DNA of 64,000 nt. Origin: Nitrososphaerota archaeon. GTDB lineage: Archaea; Thermoproteota; Nitrososphaeria; Nitrososphaerales; Nitrosopumilaceae. Below, one piece after another: positions 48,752 through 57,892 of the stretch. A model generated the notes under the pieces. The model was not told the DNA's origin and did no database searches. It worked only from the letters and a program-made list of their open reading frames with translations. The stretch's first letter is position 1, and each line of letters starts with the position of its first letter. Location: contig JAGWHF010000004.1 in the NCBI GenBank assembly GCA_028866895.1, forward strand, positions 1 through 64,000. The letters run 5' to 3'. A program made the translations under genes and the position numbers.

Positions 48752-49015
48752 GAGGAAGAGGCATGGGTCCGAGCTAGGTTTTCCCATGATGGAATTTTGT
48801 GCAGCACTGGCAGCAAACGCCGATTCAAACGAGGTCGCAAGTATCATTCCACCGACCATGATATCGTTCATGCCAGAGTGTTGTACACAGATTTTGGTAG
48901 GACCTCCTGCAGTTCTGCCGCTGCATGACCTGACAATGGCACTGGACGACAAGGAACAAAACCAGCCATGGGAATCATGTCCCTTCGTTAAATAACTTGA
49001 CGTGCCCATTTTACC

Positions 49016-49573
49016 ATGATAGGAGGTAAGAGACGGGCATCTTCACGATCTGCAACACCCCACCCTTCAGGTTTAGGAGTTTGGGCAATCTTTGGCACAA
49101 TGGCATCGGTTGTTTTGATTTCCTGCCTCGCAAGCCCTGCGTCTGCCATGAGCTATGACTCCAATTATCCCACCACCAATACGGACGGGAATGGTTATGC
49201 TCACCTAAAGGATCCAGTCACAGGCATCAGCGTCACCCTTTCAAATTCGGATAAAGACATGAGTTTTGGATTCATGGCTCAAAAGATGCAAGGTCCCAGC
49301 AATGGCGAGAAGGGCGCGAGCCTGAAAAGCCCCGACTATTACGGCATTGCAGTGCTTGGCGTCTCAGACGGAACTGTCAGGATTTGTGTGCCCCATCAGG
49401 CCTCCGACCAAGCAGCCACCATGAGGTATTGGGCATTTGGCAATTGGTACGGGTTTGCAAAAACAAGGACTGGCGATGGAGTCGTTTGCGGCACGGCACC
49501 TCTTGATTCCTTTGTCGGCAGGTCTTTTGCCTACACTTATACAGACATCGCCATAGGAGACCTGTCATCATGA
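49016..49573 (+). CDS. secreted hypothetical protein
   Basis: 185 residues, about 28 nt after GTTAAATAAC. Basic N-terminus and signal-type hydrophobic stretch (residues 22-40, WAIFGTMASVVLISCLA, ending SPASA). The mature part of about 140 residues is beta-rich with a Cys pair (RICVPHQ, VVCGTAPLD) and a Trp-containing segment (RYWAFGNWYGFAK). No family recognised, no C-terminal anchor. Confidence 0.65.
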   Translation: MIGGKRRASSRSATPHPSGLGVWAIFGTMASVVLISCLASPASAMSYDSNYPTTNTDGNGYAHLKDPVTGISVTLSNSDKDMSFGFMAQKMQGPSNGEKGASLKSPDYYGIAVLGVSDGTVRICVPHQASDQAATMRYWAFGNWYGFAKTRTGDGVVCGTAPLDSFVGRSFAYTYTDIAIGDLSS

Positions 49574-49672
49574 CTAGTCGTGAGCATAATAACAGATGCC
49601 GTTTATTCCTGTACTGATTTTCATCTTTTATATTTTTGATCCTCTTTATTTCATGAATTTCCGACTTGTATC

Positions 49673-49980
49673 ATGGCAAAAAGTTATTCCCGCATCCTTG
49701 TGCCTTATGACGGATCAAAGTATTCTTAGCGGGCATTGAACGAGGCTGCCGGGATCGCCCATCGCTACGGATCAGACCTCTGCATCATAACGGCCGTGAC
49801 AACCCGGTCATCTCAGACAAGCCGGTAAAGGCAATACTTGATTTTTTGAAGAGGGACAAGATTGATCTTGTCGTGATGGGAAGCCAGGGGTTGAGGGGAA
49901 TAAGAAGGCTGAAGGCCCTCGGCAGCGTGAGCCTCCGAGTATTGGAGAACGCGGAGTGTCCCGTACTTATTGTCCACTAA
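49673..49980 (+). pseudogene. decayed universal stress protein (Usp) gene
   Basis: The start MAKSYSRILVPYDGSKYS is a typical Usp N-terminus, but TAG follows at codon 19, where Usp proteins continue ALNEA. After RALNEAAGIAHRYGSDL the frame is lost, about 40-50 residues of the centre are missing, and another frame carries the C-terminal half: KAILDFLKRDKIDLVVMGSQ, then GSVSLRVLENAECPVLIVH and a stop. Three lesions (stop, deletion, frame change) make this a pseudogene. An intact Usp is at 54531-54965. Confidence 0.88.
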
Positions 49981-50110
49981 GCTTTACAGATACTACAAGG
50001 CCTGGTTTTCAACAGTGATATTCTTGTTACTCCTAATTAAGGCACAGTTGCCCTAATACAGAAATGGTGGCTTTTGGGTTCCACCACTGTATACGGCCTT
50101 TGGCACCATA

Positions 50111-50365
50111 ATGTTTGCAGTAGGAATCGCCTCCTTCTTTGTTGCATGGGGTCTTCTGAGAGGAGATCCTTGGGCAAGGAAATCTATGATTGCCTTTACA
50201 GTAATAGGCATTGCAATCTTTGCAATAGCTGCAGCTTTGTTCAACTTTGTCGAGATTGTAAACATTGCCATCAATGGGAGCATACTTGCCTACCTCTTCA
50301 AGCCTAACGTGAAGATGTTCTTTAGCGGACTGCCTGAAAGCGCTACAAAGGCAGTTCCCGAGTAG
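50111..50365 (+). CDS. small two-helix membrane protein, possibly N-terminally truncated
   Basis: 84 residues. Two hydrophobic segments (MFAVGIASFFVAWGLLRG and SMIAFTVIGIAIFAIAAALF) joined by DPWARK. Open frame with hydrophobic, family-like sequence (FWVPPLYTAFGTI) continues upstream of the ATG to a stop near 50054 without a start codon. This suggests that an original first helix was lost. The family is recognised only as a common archaeal small membrane type. The decayed Usp gene lies just upstream, so the whole segment may be degrading. Confidence 0.5.
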   Translation: MFAVGIASFFVAWGLLRGDPWARKSMIAFTVIGIAIFAIAAALFNFVEIVNIAINGSILAYLFKPNVKMFFSGLPESATKAVPE

Positions 50366-50618
50366 GTACCCACAAGGGCATATACGGTCCCATGATTCAC
50401 GCAAGATGAGGCGCCTTGTGTAGCACACAAGCCTTCAAGGATTTGCAGAAATTGCCAAGTTTTGTGCAACAGTAGTGTCTGGCACCCATCGGTGGATTTG
50501 CCAGCACCCCGCAAGGTTTTGCAGTCCGTAATTTCAAAACAAACAGGAACCCGTTTCATGGCAGGTACAAACCCGTTAAATTGCACCTGCCAAGAAATCG
50601 AAAAATGCTCTTGCCAGC

Positions 50619-51857
50619 CTATTGGCCCATGGGTGACATAGCAGGGGCAGCGGTCTTGCCATTACTGATTGTATCGTAGTAATCCCTGCCAAAATTCATC
50701 CTGAAGAGCCATTCACACCTTCCAAGCTCGGCGTTCCAGTATATCTTTGCCATGATCTTTTTCTGGACATAGTTTGTAAATGAGGGGCGTATCTTCTTGA
50801 CCGGCTTGTCATAGGTGCCCACAACAAATGTGGCTTTCCGAAATCCCGTCTCCATCGTACATTGAAACCTGCCAGTGAACAGGTACCTCTCAGATGTACC
50901 CTTGATTTCTGCTGCAATGTTATTTGCAACAACAACCCCCTCAAGATGGGCCTCCACTCCTGCCTTTGAAATTGGAAGGTTTGTGTTATCCCCTATGGCA
51001 AACGCATAATCATAGTCCTTTACGTGCAGATCTCTTTTGTTTGCAATAACCCACCCGTCACTGTCGGAAAATTCCGACCTCCTTATTACGTCAGGCGTAA
51101 TGTGTGGGGGTACAAGAAACAATTCATCATACGATACCGATTCCCCCTCCATTGAATAAACTATCTTTCTTATCGGATCTACGCTCTCCACATTAAAGCC
51201 AAGAAGCGTCTCAATCTTTCTCTCCTTGTACAAAGGTTCTATCACCTCGCTCATAGGTTCTGCAGGATATGGTCTAAGATATGGCGTGATAAAGCAAAGC
51301 CCCACCTTCTCCCTCATGCCCCTCTTTGTAAAGAACTCGTGCAGCAGGAATGTACTCTCGTTTGGGGACGGTGGGCACTTGTACGGCAGTCCTGCAATAC
51401 CTGTGACTATTTTTCCTCCCTGAAACTTTGAGATGCGATCAAATATCTTTTTGGCATGATTGCTGGTGTGAAAATCAAGGTTTGCCTCCGAAAGTCCCGG
51501 TATCTGGCTTGGGTCAGGAATGCAGCCGACGGCTATGGCAGCATATTCAAAGTCAGACCTCTTTCCTGATCTTTCCCCTACGACAAATTTGTTGGCAAGA
51601 TCTATCTTGCTACAGTTCTCGTCTACAAGACGGACAGAGCTTGAAAGCAGTGATGACGTGGGCCTCCTGATTGCATTTTCGTTGGAACCATGAAAGGCCA
51701 CTGCGAGATAGGCAGGTTGGAATTCGTGGAATTTTGCACCGTCAAAGACCGTAACGCTGACCTCTCCCTTCCTTATCTCCTTTTTCAGGTGCCTTGCCAG
51801 ACCGTTTGCAACTACCGCGCCCCCCGTCCCGCCACCAATCACAATTATCCTTTTCAA
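50619..51857 (-). CDS. sulfide:quinone oxidoreductase-like FAD-dependent oxidoreductase
   Basis: 412 residues. N-terminal FAD motif IIVIGGGTGGAVVANGLARH; second dinucleotide region about 140-175 with GIAGLPYKCPPSPNE, whose Cys corresponds to the conserved active-site Cys of SQR-type proteins; C-terminal FAIGDNTNLPISKAG. It would oxidise sulfide or a related persulfide and reduce quinone at the membrane. The amphipathic C-terminus fits a monotopic protein. TusA and DsrE genes upstream on the same strand support a role in sulfur transfer. An NDH-2-like role is the alternative. Confidence 0.83.
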   Translation of the reverse strand: MKRIIVIGGGTGGAVVANGLARHLKKEIRKGEVSVTVFDGAKFHEFQPAYLAVAFHGSNENAIRRPTSSLLSSSVRLVDENCSKIDLANKFVVGERSGKRSDFEYAAIAVGCIPDPSQIPGLSEANLDFHTSNHAKKIFDRISKFQGGKIVTGIAGLPYKCPPSPNESTFLLHEFFTKRGMREKVGLCFITPYLRPYPAEPMSEVIEPLYKERKIETLLGFNVESVDPIRKIVYSMEGESVSYDELFLVPPHITPDVIRRSEFSDSDGWVIANKRDLHVKDYDYAFAIGDNTNLPISKAGVEAHLEGVVVANNIAAEIKGTSERYLFTGRFQCTMETGFRKATFVVGTYDKPVKKIRPSFTNYVQKKIMAKIYWNAELGRCEWLFRMNFGRDYYDTISNGKTAAPAMSPMGQ

Positions 51858-51912
51858 GTAATGATTACACCAGCCCCATACGAATGGACGTCCCCTGTAG
51901 CAATTTCTGGAA

Positions 51913-52155
51913 TCATGCCATGCCCCTCTTGCTTACTATCCTGATTACAGCCTTGTATGTACCGGCATCCTCGGTTATGCCGACAAGCTCGTTCCTAGTT
52001 CTCTCGCACCAGGCCTTGGCATCTGATTTTATCCCGACATCTGTGGCGAGAAGCTCGATAAGATCGCCGTTGGCGGCCTTTCTGTACGCCCTTATCAGGT
52101 CGGTAATGGGCCCAGGACAGGCTGTTCCTCTGCTGTCTACTATTATTGTAGCCAT
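51913..52155 (-). CDS. tusA: TusA/SirA-family sulfur carrier protein
   Basis: 80 residues. The CPGP motif in DSRGTACPGPITDL carries the persulfide-forming Cys. A second Cys (AKAWCERT) is at about residue 50. It passes sulfur between donors and acceptors in the cytoplasm. It lies 12 nt downstream of the DsrE gene and 55 nt upstream of the SQR-like gene: a sulfur-trafficking operon. Confidence 0.9.
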   Translation of the reverse strand: MATIIVDSRGTACPGPITDLIRAYRKAANGDLIELLATDVGIKSDAKAWCERTRNELVGITEDAGTYKAVIRIVSKRGMA

Positions 52156-52167
52156 GAACGTTTTACT

Positions 52168-52587
52168 TCAGATGAAGATTATCTGGCCTCCTCCAGACTG
52201 CTGCATGAACGACGCAGCCCCCACAATATCATCTACAATGCCGTCAAGCTGTTCTTTTGTCTTGATCTTGTAAACCTCAGTCATTAATGAGCAGGCATAG
52301 ATTTTCACGCTTCCTATCTCTTTGGCAGATTTTAACATCTCGTACCAGCTTGGGGCTTTGATGTCCTGAAGGCCCTTTTGGAGCATCGGCACCATGTCTG
52401 CAAACTCCGATGGCATACGGTTAACGTTCTTCTGCCCATCCTTTAGAAAGCCGGCAAGCGCCCAACCGGTCACAAATATCGATACAGGTATGCCGAGGTT
52501 GGCTGCAGTCTGCGAAATTACCCCTAACGGGATAAACTTGTCGGCAGTGCCGGAGAACATGATTATGTTCAGGCCCAATCTATCCAC
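52168..52587 (-). CDS. DsrE-family sulfurtransferase-like protein
   Basis: 139 residues from a GTG at 52587. The DsrE/F fold is shown by IIMFSGTADKFIPLGVISQT and the central IPVSIFVTGWALAGF, and the conserved Cys is in VKIYACSLMTEVY. DsrE proteins bind sulfane sulfur and exchange it with TusA; DsrE3-TusA pairs are known in sulfur-oxidising archaea. First gene of the operon dsrE-tusA-SQR-like. An inverted repeat lies upstream (52629-52660). Confidence 0.88.
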   Translation of the reverse strand: MDRLGLNIIMFSGTADKFIPLGVISQTAANLGIPVSIFVTGWALAGFLKDGQKNVNRMPSEFADMVPMLQKGLQDIKAPSWYEMLKSAKEIGSVKIYACSLMTEVYKIKTKEQLDGIVDDIVGAASFMQQSGGGQIIFI

Positions 52588-52628
52588 CCCGCACAGATTC
52601 TGTCATATCGGTCTTGGAGGCACTAGAC

Positions 52629-52660
52629 GGCAATCTCGAGTCCATTGAAAAGAGATTGCC
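52629..52660. promoter_or_regulatory. perfect 9-bp inverted repeat between the sulfur operon and the His-rich membrane protein
   Basis: GGCAATCTC (52629-52637) and GAGATTGCC (52652-52660) are perfect inverted arms separated by 14 bp, in the middle of the divergent intergenic region. The arm spacing fits a dimeric repressor or activator site that could control both directions. No regulator gene is adjacent, so the ligand is unknown. It could also form an RNA hairpin if transcribed. Confidence 0.5.
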
Positions 52661-52754
52661 TTGAGAAAATAAAAAACAGGTACCAGATTATCAACCCTGA
52701 AATCCTTACGGGATGTTTTAACTTGGTGATTCATTTTAGGATTTAGGAAGAAAT

Positions 52755-54206
52755 TTGGTACAGCATCTGCAAGGAAAGTACTTTACCCCCAAGTTCTTGT
52801 GCTGCTGGAGCATGGCATGGGCTGTAGGACTCATGGCCATCGCGCCGGTGGTTAACACGGTGACCCCCTTTCTTAACGACTCATACAACAGCCATTGGAC
52901 CCCTGATATTCTGTACAGGCTCAACATGTACTGGCACGGGGGTCTCTTTCTTCCATGGGTAATCGTACTTCTTGCAGTAATTTACAGCCGTGTAGGTCTT
53001 GACCGGCTGGGGGGGTTTCTTGGCAAGCTTCTCAGGGTTTTTCTATTTGGATTTGGGATACTAGCCGCACCGCTTGCCGGAATAGGCGGCATGTTCAACG
53101 TGACAGACAAGTTTGCCTTTGGAATACCACACTTGTTGGAATATCCCGCCTTTGCAGTCCTCGACCTGATATCCATTACCCTGATAATCTCTCTGCTCCT
53201 ATATCCTCGCTTTTCAGGTAGAGGTTACAAGTCATTGGGCATACCCTACTACGTTCTTCTTCTTTGTGTGATTGGCGCTTTCATTGCAGCGATGCTCGGA
53301 TATTTCGCAGCATACATAACAGTGAGCGGCCCAAGCCCGCCAATTTTTGCACATTACATAAATTCCACAATGTATCCGGTTCTCGGCTACTACAACTCCA
53401 CATCTGTCGTAACGTTTGCACAAGATGCCGTCACCTCTCATTCACATGCCATGTTGCCAATCATCATGGCAGGTATTGTGGTCTTGGTTGCCATGTCATA
53501 TGGACATAGCAGGTGGTCTAGGGCGGAAAAGGCAGCCTCAACGACCGGATTTTTGATAATGGCCGGAGCCATATTTGGCACACTATGGGTTTACCTCTCA
53601 TCCGGGGTTGGAAACTATACAATACCCACCCTCTTTGCCTCAGGTCCGAACGGTATTGCGGAAGATGACATTATAACAGGCCTTGTAGGCGCGGGAGCCC
53701 TATTTGTCCTGGCTGCCCTTTTGTCATTCTCAAGGAGGACGCGTACTGAAGGAGGAACCATCCTGGCAAGGGATCCCCTCTTTTTATCCACCATTGCGTC
53801 GTGGGTTTTGATCTATCTTGTAATACCTGTGAACGGTTTCTACATCGAGCTCCACGAGTCATACTATGGCGCGGCGGGAGCTGCCTTTGATGCCGCATAT
53901 ACGAGGTTTCATCAGGACTTTGCATTCTTTGCCCTTCCGGCCCTTGTTACTACGGTTCTAGTTTTAGAGTTGTACAACATGCCTTCTAGGGCAAGGAAAA
54001 TCGTAGGTTACCTTTACCTGTCCGGGCAGGTGTTGGCCTATGTGGCCGGCGAGACATACTCGATCTTCACGTTGAATCCTGTGGCGCTGGCCCTTGCGGT
54101 TTTTGGCGGAGCAGTCATGATGGCGGGCGTTGTTGTTGGATTGAGATACATTAGAAAGGCCGGTCCTGCGGCCACCTTGGACAGGGCAGAACTCACCTCT
54201 CCGTAG
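52755..54206 (+). CDS. polytopic membrane protein with conserved-looking histidines, function unknown
   Basis: 483 residues from a TTG at 52755 (CATTTTAGG TATA-like about 23 nt upstream). About 12-13 transmembrane helices. Histidines lie in helix-end or membrane positions: H61 (MYWHGGLF), H200, H229 and H231 (TSHSHAML), H251, H367 (ELHESYYG) and H386 (RFHQDFAFF). The pattern suggests heme or copper binding, loosely like heme-copper oxidase or NO-reductase-type subunits, but I cannot assign a known family. It is divergent from the dsrE-tusA-SQR operon and shares the inverted repeat with it. Confidence 0.65.
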   Translation: MVQHLQGKYFTPKFLCCWSMAWAVGLMAIAPVVNTVTPFLNDSYNSHWTPDILYRLNMYWHGGLFLPWVIVLLAVIYSRVGLDRLGGFLGKLLRVFLFGFGILAAPLAGIGGMFNVTDKFAFGIPHLLEYPAFAVLDLISITLIISLLLYPRFSGRGYKSLGIPYYVLLLCVIGAFIAAMLGYFAAYITVSGPSPPIFAHYINSTMYPVLGYYNSTSVVTFAQDAVTSHSHAMLPIIMAGIVVLVAMSYGHSRWSRAEKAASTTGFLIMAGAIFGTLWVYLSSGVGNYTIPTLFASGPNGIAEDDIITGLVGAGALFVLAALLSFSRRTRTEGGTILARDPLFLSTIASWVLIYLVIPVNGFYIELHESYYGAAGAAFDAAYTRFHQDFAFFALPALVTTVLVLELYNMPSRARKIVGYLYLSGQVLAYVAGETYSIFTLNPVALALAVFGGAVMMAGVVVGLRYIRKAGPAATLDRAELTSP

Positions 54207-54530
54207 CAAACAGAACATCGAGCCGTTTTAATTCCAACTACTCGGAAATAACGTTCCGGTCCTAGGTCAGATTCGAAAGAATGGACCGCAGGAAGATCTG
54301 CTATCTTGCTTCCACCTTTGTAAACGCATAGGTGCCAAGTAGGAAACAGAACAAAAAGCCTTGGGTGACTCGGACAGTGTCATTACAATTAGCCAGTCCG
54401 CAATCAATTTTCAATTCAGGCTAGCAGAAAACAGGGTTTTTTAAAAAGAGATCATCACATGGTAACAAAAACTGTGTTTAGTTGCAAGTCGAGGTCCAGT
54501 TGCGGAAACATTCCAGACAGGTACACAGGT
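54207..54530 (+). other. 324-bp intergenic region with a strong T-rich promoter-like element
   Basis: TTTTTTAAAAAG (54437-54448) followed by an ATG at 54459 would give a 40-residue frame with two Cys that ends inside the Usp gene on the other strand. It looks more like chance than a gene. The rest of the region shows nothing I can support. Confidence 0.4.
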
Positions 54531-54965
54531 CTATTTTACTATGATTACAGGCACCCGGGATTTGTGAATGGTCGCATTTGACACGCTGCCGAGAAAGATC
54601 TGCCTGATCGATCCCATACCCCTTGCGCCCATTACTATCAGATCGTATTTTCCATGGTTTGCAAAGTCTGCAATGTCATCCTGAGGGACCCCGAAAATTA
54701 TTTCTTCCTTGAGCGTCATCCTGTTCCTCAGTGCAGTTCTTCTTGCATCGAGAAAGTACTCTCTTCCCCGCTCCTTCATTCGTTTCCTGTATTCTGTGAT
54801 GGTATCTGTTATTGGAATAGGGGGCAGGCCCGGAATTACATGAAGCAGCGTAATCTTTGCGTGGGACGACCGTGCGATCCCTATGGCCTTTTCAAGGCCC
54901 CTGATGGAATTTTTTGAACCGTCTGTTGGAACTAGGATCTTTCTAAATAAAGCCAAGGCTACCAC
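54531..54965 (-). CDS. universal stress protein (UspA family)
   Basis: 144 residues. Opens FRKILVPTDGSKNSIRGLEK and ends with the ATP-binding motif GARGMGSIRQIFLGSVSNAT, close to the G-2x-G-9x-G(S/T) pattern, then VPVIIVK. Nucleotide-binding stress protein. An intact relative of the decayed copy at 49673-49980. Confidence 0.92.
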   Translation of the reverse strand: MVALALFRKILVPTDGSKNSIRGLEKAIGIARSSHAKITLLHVIPGLPPIPITDTITEYRKRMKERGREYFLDARRTALRNRMTLKEEIIFGVPQDDIADFANHGKYDLIVMGARGMGSIRQIFLGSVSNATIHKSRVPVIIVK

Positions 54966-55165
54966 ATGCCCCTGTCGGATACGCAGAACTCAAAACAACC
55001 ATCCATAGCATGGTGGGTAATCATACTGCTAAAAACACCTCGACAAATCCCAGTATTGATAATTGACCCCTCTACCCGCCCGCGGTTCCCACGATAGGAA
55101 CACAACATCACGACAAATCCCAACAGCCTGAAATTGATAAAAACTGGGACTCCAAGAGAAAACAA

Positions 55166-56437
55166 ATGGCCAGGCTGAAAAGAACCCTTAACCTGTTTGA
55201 TGCAACCGCGCTTGCCATAGGGGCGATAATAGGTGCTGGGATATTCGTAATCTCCGGCGTGGCGGCAGGCCTTGCAGGCCCCGCGGTAATACTTGCAATA
55301 ATGCTGGCAGGAACGGTAGCCTCTTTTACAGCCTTTAGCTACGCAAAGCTGGCCTCAAGACACCCCCAGGAGGGAGGATCATACGTATTTGCAAAGCGGG
55401 AGGTCTCACATTTTGCAGGCTTTATGACGGGTTGGATATGGCTTTTTGCCAACGTGGTAGCGGGGGCCACAGTCAGCCTAGGGCTTGCAAGTTATGTCGT
55501 GGCGCTGTTTCACCAGCTGCCGCTTGTCCCCGTCGCGATTTCAAGCATACTTTTACTCACATTGCTCAACGTTGTCGGCATAAAGCAGTCGAGCATATTC
55601 AACGCGGTCCTGGTCCTGCTAAAGCTTTGCGCGCTTGCCCTCTTTGTGATAGTGGGTTTTTCCCACATCAACCTTGCCCTTTATGGGCACTTTGCACCAG
55701 ACGGAATCAAGGGCATCCTTGGTGCTACTGCACTGATCTTTTTTGCATACACCGGTTTTGGGACCCCCGCCGCAGCGGCAGGGGAGATCAAGGACCCAAG
55801 ACACAATGTCCCCCGCTCCATCACACTGGCGCTTGTCTTGTCTTCCGTTGTCTACGTTCTAGTAGGGGTGGTTGCAGTAGGGATCATCCCGTACCAGAAA
55901 CTGGCAGATTCCGGATCACCGCTAACCGATGTCGTAGATTATGGCATCAAGGCCTACTGGCTGAAACTGTTTGTAAGCTTTGCCGCCATAGTGGCAACTG
56001 TAAGCGTCCTGCTCACCACCATCATAGGAGTCTCGAGGGTTTCCTATGCCATGGGAAAGGATGGCGTACTTCCAAGGTTGTTTGGCAAGACGCACAAAAA
56101 GTTCTCCACGCCATACCTTGGAATAATCGTGATTGGGGTCACCATGGCAGTGTTGCCAATGTTTGGAGACCTCAGGCAAACTGCAAACGTTACAAACTTC
56201 GGCTCCCTTTCGGCATACGGAATGGTAAACCTGTCGGCCATCCTGATGATAAAAAAGGGACGCATGAGAGGAGCAAAGCATCTGGCACATGTAGTGATAC
56301 CTGTACTAGGGCTAGGATCATGCATTTTACTTCTCTGTTTTCTGAGCATTTACTCGTGGATAATCGGAGTCTCGTGGACCGCTGCCGGCTTGCTCTATTA
56401 TTACATCATTCCAAGACACTTCAAGGAGAAGGCGTGA
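55166..56437 (+). CDS. APC-family amino acid permease
   Basis: 423 residues with about 12 transmembrane helices. Helix 1 carries the broken-helix substrate motif IGAIIGAGIFVISGVAAG, and AYTGFGTPAAAAGEIKDPRH is the helix 6 region with the E-x-KDP motif of the family. It imports amino acids or related amines by proton coupling. TTGATAAAAAC about 28 nt upstream acts as TATA. No metabolic neighbour hints at the substrate. Confidence 0.92.
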   Translation: MARLKRTLNLFDATALAIGAIIGAGIFVISGVAAGLAGPAVILAIMLAGTVASFTAFSYAKLASRHPQEGGSYVFAKREVSHFAGFMTGWIWLFANVVAGATVSLGLASYVVALFHQLPLVPVAISSILLLTLLNVVGIKQSSIFNAVLVLLKLCALALFVIVGFSHINLALYGHFAPDGIKGILGATALIFFAYTGFGTPAAAAGEIKDPRHNVPRSITLALVLSSVVYVLVGVVAVGIIPYQKLADSGSPLTDVVDYGIKAYWLKLFVSFAAIVATVSVLLTTIIGVSRVSYAMGKDGVLPRLFGKTHKKFSTPYLGIIVIGVTMAVLPMFGDLRQTANVTNFGSLSAYGMVNLSAILMIKKGRMRGAKHLAHVVIPVLGLGSCILLLCFLSIYSWIIGVSWTAAGLLYYYIIPRHFKEKA

Positions 56438-56846
56438 TGATAAGCTACCAACGCAGGTGAAAAATCAACCATTACAACCATACAACTCCAACAGGTCCAA
56501 GATTATCGAGATGATCCTGAAAGATGTTTGGAATATTCTTGCCTTTGGTGGTCCTGATATCACCGGGATTACCGCGGTTACAGCACCCAATTTTTCCCCA
56601 TGGGCCAACTAACACAAGTACCATGCCGCAGGTGGCCCAGAACGAAGCTGCTCGCCAGTTACACTCGCCGCCGAGCCCGAACTTCAACTATCATACCACG
56701 GGCACCGGCATGTTTCCAAAAATGTAGAACAAGTACGGAAACAAGATGAAATCATTTTCTGCCGCGCAAGACTTGCCCTCAAAATACAGTTAGCTCTGTC
56801 TAATTTTTCGTTGGCTTATATATGGAAATGGCCCTGATAGATTCAC
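56438..56846 (+). other. 409-bp intergenic region upstream of sufC
   Basis: GCTTATATATGG (56813-56824) is the sufC TATA box, about 28 nt before its ATG. A 67-residue rightward frame at 56524-56727 has Pro-rich, non-family sequence and no promoter-spaced start; I do not call it a gene. Confidence 0.5.
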
Positions 56847-57635
56847 ATGGCAGTGCTTGAGATCAAGGACCTTCACGCCCAGAGGGAAGGAAAGGAGATA
56901 CTCAAGGGAGTAAACCTGAAGACCGGGCCGGGAGAGGTCCACGCAATAATGGGCCCGAACGGGTCTGGAAAGAGTACGCTTGCGTACACCATACTCGGAC
57001 ATCCCAAATACGAGGTCACAAGCGGCGAAATACTCCTTGATGGACAGTCAATACTTGACATGTCAACAGATGAGAGGGCAAAGAAGGGCCTCTTTCTTGC
57101 ATTCCAGTATCCCACCGAGGTTTCAGGCGTAGGATACTCTCACTTTATGAGAACAGCATACAATGCACTGTCCAAGTCGCTGGGTGACCAAAACCGCGAG
57201 GTCTTTCTTACCGTACGCGAGTTCCAGAACTACCTCAAGAAGAACCTTGACCAGGTCGGTCTCAGACAGGACTTTCTTTCAAGATACCTCAACGAGGGAT
57301 TCTCCGGTGGAGAGAAGAAGAGATCAGAGGTACTCCAGATGGCAGTGCTGCGGCCCAAGATATCCATACTTGACGAGCCTGACTCTGGCCTCGACATCGA
57401 TGCAGTCCAGTCGGTAGCAAAGGCGATAAGCCAGGTCTCAGGCAAGGACGCGACTGTGATTGTCATCACACACTATGCGAGGATACTCAAGTATCTCGAC
57501 AGACTCGACCACGTTCATGTAATGGCACAAGGCAGGATGATAAAGGAAGGCCCCAAGGAGCTTGCCGACGAGCTAGAGCAGAAAGGATATGCCTGGCTCG
57601 GAATCCAGGACGCTTCAAGCCAATCAAGTTCCTAG
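56847..57635 (+). CDS. sufC: Fe-S cluster assembly ATPase SufC
   Basis: 262 residues. Walker A GPNGSGKSTL, the SufC-specific AFQYPTEVSGV, signature FSGGEKKRSEVLQM, Walker B ISILDEPDSGLDIDA and H-loop VITHYARI. ATPase of the SufBCD scaffold that builds Fe-S clusters. sufB and sufD are not in the window. A 49-aa gene follows 51 bp downstream. Confidence 0.95.
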   Translation: MAVLEIKDLHAQREGKEILKGVNLKTGPGEVHAIMGPNGSGKSTLAYTILGHPKYEVTSGEILLDGQSILDMSTDERAKKGLFLAFQYPTEVSGVGYSHFMRTAYNALSKSLGDQNREVFLTVREFQNYLKKNLDQVGLRQDFLSRYLNEGFSGGEKKRSEVLQMAVLRPKISILDEPDSGLDIDAVQSVAKAISQVSGKDATVIVITHYARILKYLDRLDHVHVMAQGRMIKEGPKELADELEQKGYAWLGIQDASSQSSS

Positions 57636-57686
57636 TCGAAAATTCCTGACACCCACAAAGAAACCCGACTTTAGAAAGTAATCATC

Positions 57687-57836
57687 ATGAAAGACGAGAA
57701 GCAGGGCGATTTTTATTCTGACTGTATGAGGTACTTTGACTCGCTAAGAAGGCAGGGAAGACAGGATTATGCCTTTGAGGACGAGTTCTTTTACACAATG
57801 CCCGCCCTCTCCGAGAAGATAGCAGTCGAGAAATAG
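57687..57836 (+). CDS. 49-residue acidic/aromatic miniprotein downstream of sufC
   Basis: Starts MKDEKQGDFYSDCMRYFDSL, ends SEKIAVEK, with a single Cys and many aromatic and acidic residues. It sits on the same strand as sufC, 51 bp after it, and ends before the tRNA-Leu promoter. Below common length cut-offs. A role linked to Fe-S assembly is possible only by position. Confidence 0.5.
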   Translation: MKDEKQGDFYSDCMRYFDSLRRQGRQDYAFEDEFFYTMPALSEKIAVEK

Positions 57837-57892
57837 GCCCAAAGTCCGGCTCTTCTGTTTGTTTTATATATTCAGCGACCAAACCCCACGTT

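Noticed and set aside
49673-49980. TAG read-through or pyrrolysine at codon 19 of the Usp-like gene
   Set aside because: A central deletion and a frame change are also present, and Usp proteins have no known pyrrolysine. Decay explains all lesions.
54459-54581. 40-residue frame after a T-rich promoter-like element
   Set aside because: It ends antisense within the Usp gene and has no recognisable pattern; recorded only in the intergenic note.
55432-56460. 342-residue rightward frame inside the amino acid permease
   Set aside because: It is Cys/His/Arg-rich and non-hydrophobic, out of frame with a complete 12-helix permease; a GC-rich shadow.
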